A DNA stretch of 10,147 nucleotides from Veillonellaceae bacterium UBA5809. GTDB taxonomy: Bacteria; Bacillota; Negativicutes; Veillonellales; Dialisteraceae. Where the stretch lies: contig DIDD01000107.1 of the NCBI GenBank assembly GCA_002417965.1, positions 6,595 through 16,741 on the forward strand, in the 5' to 3' direction. Positions 7,055 to 10,147 of this stretch are shown piece by piece. The translations under genes were made by a program, and so were the position numbers. The first letter of the stretch is position 1. Every line of letters begins with the position of its first letter. The notes beneath the pieces are model-generated. The model worked only from the letters and a program-made list of their open reading frames with translations, ran no database searches and was not told where the DNA came from.

Positions 7055-7063
7055 ATTGTAGCA
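7055..7063 (-). promoter_or_regulatory. Possible extended -10 promoter of lon
   Basis: Minus strand TGCTACAAT: TACAAT differs from TATAAT at one base and is preceded by TG-N, an extended -10. No good -35 box is seen 16-18 nt upstream (CCAGTC region), where a T-rich stretch lies instead. Transcription would begin near 7048, about 24 nt before the lon ATG. No CIRCE element (TTAGCACTC-N9-GAGTGCTAA) is present. Confidence 0.45.
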
Positions 7064-7125
7064 CAAAAAAAGAAACAGACTGGCGGATTCTGCTTTTTTC
7101 TGAGAATCTTCCAGCATAATCCATG

Positions 7126-7163
7126 AAAAATGAAGGGACTCCGTTCAAAAGAACAGAGCCCCT
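7126..7163 (-). terminator. Intrinsic terminator after clpX
   Basis: A 13-bp stem (including two G-T wobbles) pairs 7151-7163 with 7134-7146 around a four-base loop. It is followed on the minus strand by TTCATTTTT. It begins 17 nt past the clpX stop and separates the tig-clpP-clpX unit from lon. Partial readthrough into lon is possible. Confidence 0.85.
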
Positions 7164-7180
7164 CACGTTGCAGAAGCAGA

Positions 7181-8416
7181 TCATAAAAACGTCAGAACCG
7201 GTTCCTTATGATGAATAACAACATCTTCCGTTACGGTACACTGGCTTACATTTTTCATTCCTGGAACTTCATACATCACATGCTGCATAATTTTTTCAAT
7301 AATGGCGCGCAGTCCCCGGGCTCCTGTATTCCGCTCGATGGCCTGACGTGCAATTGCCTGAAGCGCAGCGTCTTCAAATACAAGTTTGACATGATCCAAT
7401 TCCAGCAGCTTCTGATACTGCTTGACTAAGGCATTTTTTGGTTCCGTCAAAATTTTCACCAAAGCTTCTTCATCCAGCGGATGCAGAGTAACTACCACAG
7501 GAAGACGGCCTATAAATTCAGGAATAAGTCCGAATTTCAGGAGGTCCTCCGGCTGCACCTGATTTAAGATACGGGGAATATCCTGCTCTTCCTTCCTCTT
7601 GATGTCAGCCCCAAAGCCAATGGTGTTCTTAGTCAGTCTCTGCGAGATTACCTGTTCAATTCCGTCAAAGGCTCCTCCGCAGATAAAAAGAATGTTGGAT
7701 GTATCAATCTGAATCATTTCCTGATTTGGATGTTTTCTTCCGCCCTGCGGGGGAACACTGGCTGTTGTTCCTTCCAGAATTTTCAGCAGTGCCTGCTGAA
7801 CCCCTTCCCCTGAAACATCTCGTGTAATGGAAGGATTCTCCGATTTACGGGCAATTTTATCAATTTCATCAATATAAATAATTCCCCGCTGTGCTTTTTC
7901 TATATCATAGTCTGCTGCCTGAATAAGCCGAAGAAGAATATTTTCCACATCTTCCCCGACATATCCCGCCTCTGTCAGGCTTGTAGCATCAGAAATGGCA
8001 AACGGCACATTGAGAAAACGGGCCAGTGTCTGTGCAAGAAGTGTTTTCCCGCTTCCTGTGGGCCCCAGCATCACAATATTGGATTTCTGAAGTTCTACCC
8101 CATCATCCGAAATCTCAGACTGAATCCGTTTATAATGATTATAAACAGCCACTGCCAGAGCGATTTTTGCCTCATCCTGCCCAATCACATACTGGTCCAT
8201 ATAGGACTTAATATCCTGCGGAGGCGGTACCTGAATTTTTTCCAATGTGCTGTGCTGGTCCTGTTTCAGTTCTTCTTTCAGGATGTTCTGGCACACTTCA
8301 ATGCATTCATTGCAGATATAAACTCCTGGACCGGCAATTAATTTTTCAACTTCATCACTGGAACGGCCGCAAAAGCTGCAGACGGGAGGCGCTGACTGAT
8401 GATTGTTTTTTTCCAA
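7181..8416 (-). CDS. clpX: ATP-dependent Clp protease ATP-binding subunit ClpX
   Basis: 411-residue AAA+ unfoldase that recognises tagged or damaged proteins and threads them into ClpP. Seen: N-terminal zinc-binding domain with Cys13, Cys16, Cys35 and Cys38; Walker A GPTGSGKT (118-125); pore loop GYVG (151-154); Walker B YIDEIDK (181-187); RKH loop (227-229); ClpP-docking tripeptide IGF (266-268); sensor-2 GARGLR (365-370). Every functional motif is intact and the length is standard. The start codon is TTG (8414-8416), placed by a full AAGGAGG ribosome site 7 nt upstream and by the position of the zinc finger. Only 12 nt separate it from the clpP stop. A terminator follows the gene. Confidence 0.98.
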   Translation of the reverse strand: MEKNNHQSAPPVCSFCGRSSDEVEKLIAGPGVYICNECIEVCQNILKEELKQDQHSTLEKIQVPPPQDIKSYMDQYVIGQDEAKIALAVAVYNHYKRIQSEISDDGVELQKSNIVMLGPTGSGKTLLAQTLARFLNVPFAISDATSLTEAGYVGEDVENILLRLIQAADYDIEKAQRGIIYIDEIDKIARKSENPSITRDVSGEGVQQALLKILEGTTASVPPQGGRKHPNQEMIQIDTSNILFICGGAFDGIEQVISQRLTKNTIGFGADIKRKEEQDIPRILNQVQPEDLLKFGLIPEFIGRLPVVVTLHPLDEEALVKILTEPKNALVKQYQKLLELDHVKLVFEDAALQAIARQAIERNTGARGLRAIIEKIMQHVMYEVPGMKNVSQCTVTEDVVIHHKEPVLTFL

Positions 8417-8423
8417 AACAGCC

Positions 8424-8430
8424 CCTCCTT
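8424..8430 (-). promoter_or_regulatory. clpX ribosome binding site, overlapping the clpP stop codon
   Basis: AAGGAGG on the minus strand is fully complementary to the 16S 3' end and lies 7 nt before the TTG start of clpX. Its first bases overlap the clpP TAA (8429-8431), so ribosomes ending clpP are positioned to begin clpX. It decides the TTG start, since no ATG is correctly spaced. Confidence 0.85.
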
Positions 8431-9043
8431 ATTTGCTTTTTTCCGACGGAATGATGCTTCTGTGAAGAATATTGTCAATCAAGCCATAGCTTTTAGCTTC
8501 TTCTGCCGTCATAAAATTATCCCGTTCTGTATCAATCCTGATTTTTTCAATAGGCTGTCCACTGTGCCTTGACAGAATTCCATTCAATTCTTCACGGAGC
8601 CTCAGGATTTCCCTGGCATGTATTTCAATCTCTGTCGCCTGTCCCTGCACACCGCCGAGAGGCTGGTGTATCATCACATTGGAATGGGGCAGCGCATACC
8701 TTTTCCCTGCTGCTCCCGCCGTAAGGAGGACGGCTGCCATGCTGGCGCATGATCCGATGCAGATTGTGGATACATCAGGCTTAATATACTGCATGGTATC
8801 ATAGATTGCCATACCTGCTGTAACCACACCGCCGGGACTGTTAATATACAGATGAATGTCTTTATCCGGGTTTTCTGCTTCTAAAAACAGGAGCTGTGCA
8901 ATGATAATATTGGCCGTATGGTCATCAATGGGCCCTCCAAGAAAAACAATTCTGTCTTTCAGAAGTCTGGAATAAATGTCATAAGACCTTTCTCCCCGGG
9001 CTGTCTGTTCTACTACAATCGGTACATAATTCACAGCTGTCAT
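8429..9043 (-). CDS. clpP: ATP-dependent Clp protease proteolytic subunit ClpP
   Basis: 204-residue serine peptidase that forms the double-ring chamber docked by ClpX. Catalytic triad by motif and spacing: Ser101 in GSCASMAA, His126 in NVMIHQPLGG, Asp175 in TERDNFMTA; spacings of 25 and 49 residues equal those of E. coli ClpP. The start YVPIVVEQTARGERSYDIYSRLL is the usual N-terminal axial-loop and docking region, with a short propeptide-like MTAVN. The ATG at 9043 follows a purine-rich AAGGGGAAGGG ribosome site. It lies 31 nt downstream of tig and 12 nt upstream of clpX in one operon. The residues before the active-site ASM are S-C, where many ClpPs have Q-A or M-A, a minor variation. Confidence 0.98.
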   Translation of the reverse strand: MTAVNYVPIVVEQTARGERSYDIYSRLLKDRIVFLGGPIDDHTANIIIAQLLFLEAENPDKDIHLYINSPGGVVTAGMAIYDTMQYIKPDVSTICIGSCASMAAVLLTAGAAGKRYALPHSNVMIHQPLGGVQGQATEIEIHAREILRLREELNGILSRHSGQPIEKIRIDTERDNFMTAEEAKSYGLIDNILHRSIIPSEKSK

Positions 9044-9074
9044 CCCTTCCCCTTTCTATATGGGAGGTTATCTT

Positions 9075-10147
9075 TTACTGATCCTCCCCAACGGATTCTT
9101 CTTTTTCGGATACTGATGATTTAGCACGGCTTTTTTTTGCTGCTGGCTTTTTCGCTGCTGTTTTTTTGACCGCCGACTTTTCAGCTTTCTCAGTTTTCGG
9201 CGTTTTTACGGTTTTTGATTTTTTAGGTGCCTTTTCTTCTCCGGCGGGCTGTTTGGCATCCGCCGGTTCTGCTGCCGCTTCCAGTTTCTCTTTGTGGGCT
9301 GCGCCGTAAATAAAGGCCGCTGCCTTTTTCCTGGTTACAGATGCGATCAGCATGGGAACACGGTTTTCTTTTTTAATGATTTTTACAACTTCTTTGGGAT
9401 CTGCTTCAAAATGCTGTGCCATGCTGTAGATTTCCATGGAAAGGTCCTGGTCAGAAACCTGCAGGCCCTCTTTATCTGCAATTGCTTCGAGGACAAGTCC
9501 CTGCCGGACGTTTTCCCGGGCTGTTTCTTCATAGGCTTTCCGCAGTTCTTCTTCTGTTTTCCCAATGGTTTTCAGATATTTATCAAATGATGTATCGCGG
9601 GATTCAAGACTCAGTTTCATTTCACTGATCATTTCATCAATGCGCTGATTGACCATTTCTTCCGGAATATCCACTTCTGCATTTTTTACGGCCAGATCCA
9701 CTAATGCCTGATGATATGCTTCTTCTGCTTTCTGAATGGCCTGAAGCTGCATTCTCTGCTTTAATGTTTTCTTCAGTTCGTCCAATGTTTCAAAATGACT
9801 GACTGACTTTGCAAATTCATCGTCCAATACCGGGATGACCTTTTTCTTCACATCAGAAATATGCACATCAAATTCCGCTTCTTTACCAGCCAGTTCTTTC
9901 ACAAAATAGTCAGCCGGGAAGGATACTTTCACCGTTACATCGTCTCCGGCTTTATGACCTGTCAGCTGATCTTCAAATCCGGGAATAAAACTGCCTGATC
10001 CAATTTCCAAAGGATAGGTTTTTCCCTCGCCGCCCTGAAATGGTTTGCCATCTACCTTGCCGGCAAAGTCGATAATGGCGTAGTCACCTTTTTCAAGGGC
10101 TTTTCCTTCTGCTACTTCGAGGCGGGCATTCTGCGCCGCAGCTTCTG
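9075..10147 (-). CDS. tig: Trigger factor (partial, N-terminal ribosome-binding domain outside window)
   Basis: 356 C-terminal residues of the ribosome-associated chaperone and peptidyl-prolyl isomerase are visible; the reading frame is open to the window edge, so the 5' end is missing. Seen: the FKBP-type isomerase domain from GDYAIIDFAGKVDGK through TYPLEIGSGSFIPGFEDQL to VKKKVIPVLDDEFAKS. The C-terminal helical chaperone domain follows (about visible residues 100-285), including ELKKTLKQRM and EEMVNQRIDEMI. The last 69 residues (9078-9284) are an added tail rich in Lys, Ala, Pro, Ser and Glu, with 17 Lys, including KKTAAKKPAAKKSRAK, ending in an acidic SEKEESVGEDQ. Typical trigger factors end soon after the helical domain. 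The gene leads a tig-clpP-clpX operon; the promoter is outside the window. Confidence 0.97.
   Translation of the reverse strand, partial: EAAAQNARLEVAEGKALEKGDYAIIDFAGKVDGKPFQGGEGKTYPLEIGSGSFIPGFEDQLTGHKAGDDVTVKVSFPADYFVKELAGKEAEFDVHISDVKKKVIPVLDDEFAKSVSHFETLDELKKTLKQRMQLQAIQKAEEAYHQALVDLAVKNAEVDIPEEMVNQRIDEMISEMKLSLESRDTSFDKYLKTIGKTEEELRKAYEETARENVRQGLVLEAIADKEGLQVSDQDLSMEIYSMAQHFEADPKEVVKIIKKENRVPMLIASVTRKKAAAFIYGAAHKEKLEAAAEPADAKQPAGEEKAPKKSKTVKTPKTEKAEKSAVKKTAAKKPAAKKSRAKSSVSEKEESVGEDQ

Noticed and set aside
7086..7108. Inverted repeat GATTCT/AGAATC as a CIRCE or CtsR heat-shock operator
   Set aside because: It matches neither the CIRCE nor the CtsR heptad consensus; kept only as a possible unknown site in the lon finding.
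10008..10010. TTG as a possible start of tig
   Set aside because: The codon encodes Leu within the conserved TYPLEIGSGSF of the isomerase domain, and the frame continues to the window edge with recognisable FKBP sequence.

Overview
The window looks like chromosome of a diderm (outer-membrane-bearing) Firmicute, most likely class Negativicutes (Veillonella/Dialister/Megasphaera-like; the genus is a guess). Three things point there together: a Firmicutes-style SAM-I (S-box) riboswitch with near-consensus sigma-A promoters, an O-antigen-ligase-type membrane protein, and a small protein resembling the SLH-plus-porin outer-membrane proteins of that class. A Cat1-like CoA transferase fits succinate/propionate fermentation. 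No mobile element, CRISPR array or rRNA/tRNA gene was recognised.

Left part (1-2400). A minus-strand CoA transferase of the acetyl-CoA hydrolase/transferase family runs off the left edge. It has a consensus promoter (TTGACA-17-TAAAAT) and a leader of about 145 nt containing a GC-rich hairpin. To its right is a minus-strand O-antigen-ligase-family gene with its own promoter (TAGACA-17-TATAAT).

Middle (2342-3540). On the plus strand, a perfect -35/-10 pair drives a SAM-I riboswitch with an intrinsic terminator, followed by a MetQ-type methionine-binding lipoprotein. No metN or metI lies beside it. Two hairpin terminators fill the gap where metQ converges on the opposing operon.

Right part (3560-10147). 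All genes are on the minus strand. In transcription order they are tig (5' end outside the window), clpP, clpX, an intrinsic terminator, lon, engB, and a small secreted protein resembling an N-terminal piece of an SLH porin. tig, clpP and clpX form a tight protein-folding and proteolysis operon. lon, engB and the small protein form a second tightly coupled unit (1-nt gap, then 4-nt overlap), probably with its own extended -10 promoter. The trigger factor folds nascent chains, ClpXP and Lon degrade damaged or regulatory proteins, and EngB acts in ribosome assembly.

Most of the window is ordinary conserved core genome. The items most worth a second look are the porin-like small protein coupled to engB, the lysine/alanine-rich tail on trigger factor, and the orphan S-box metQ.
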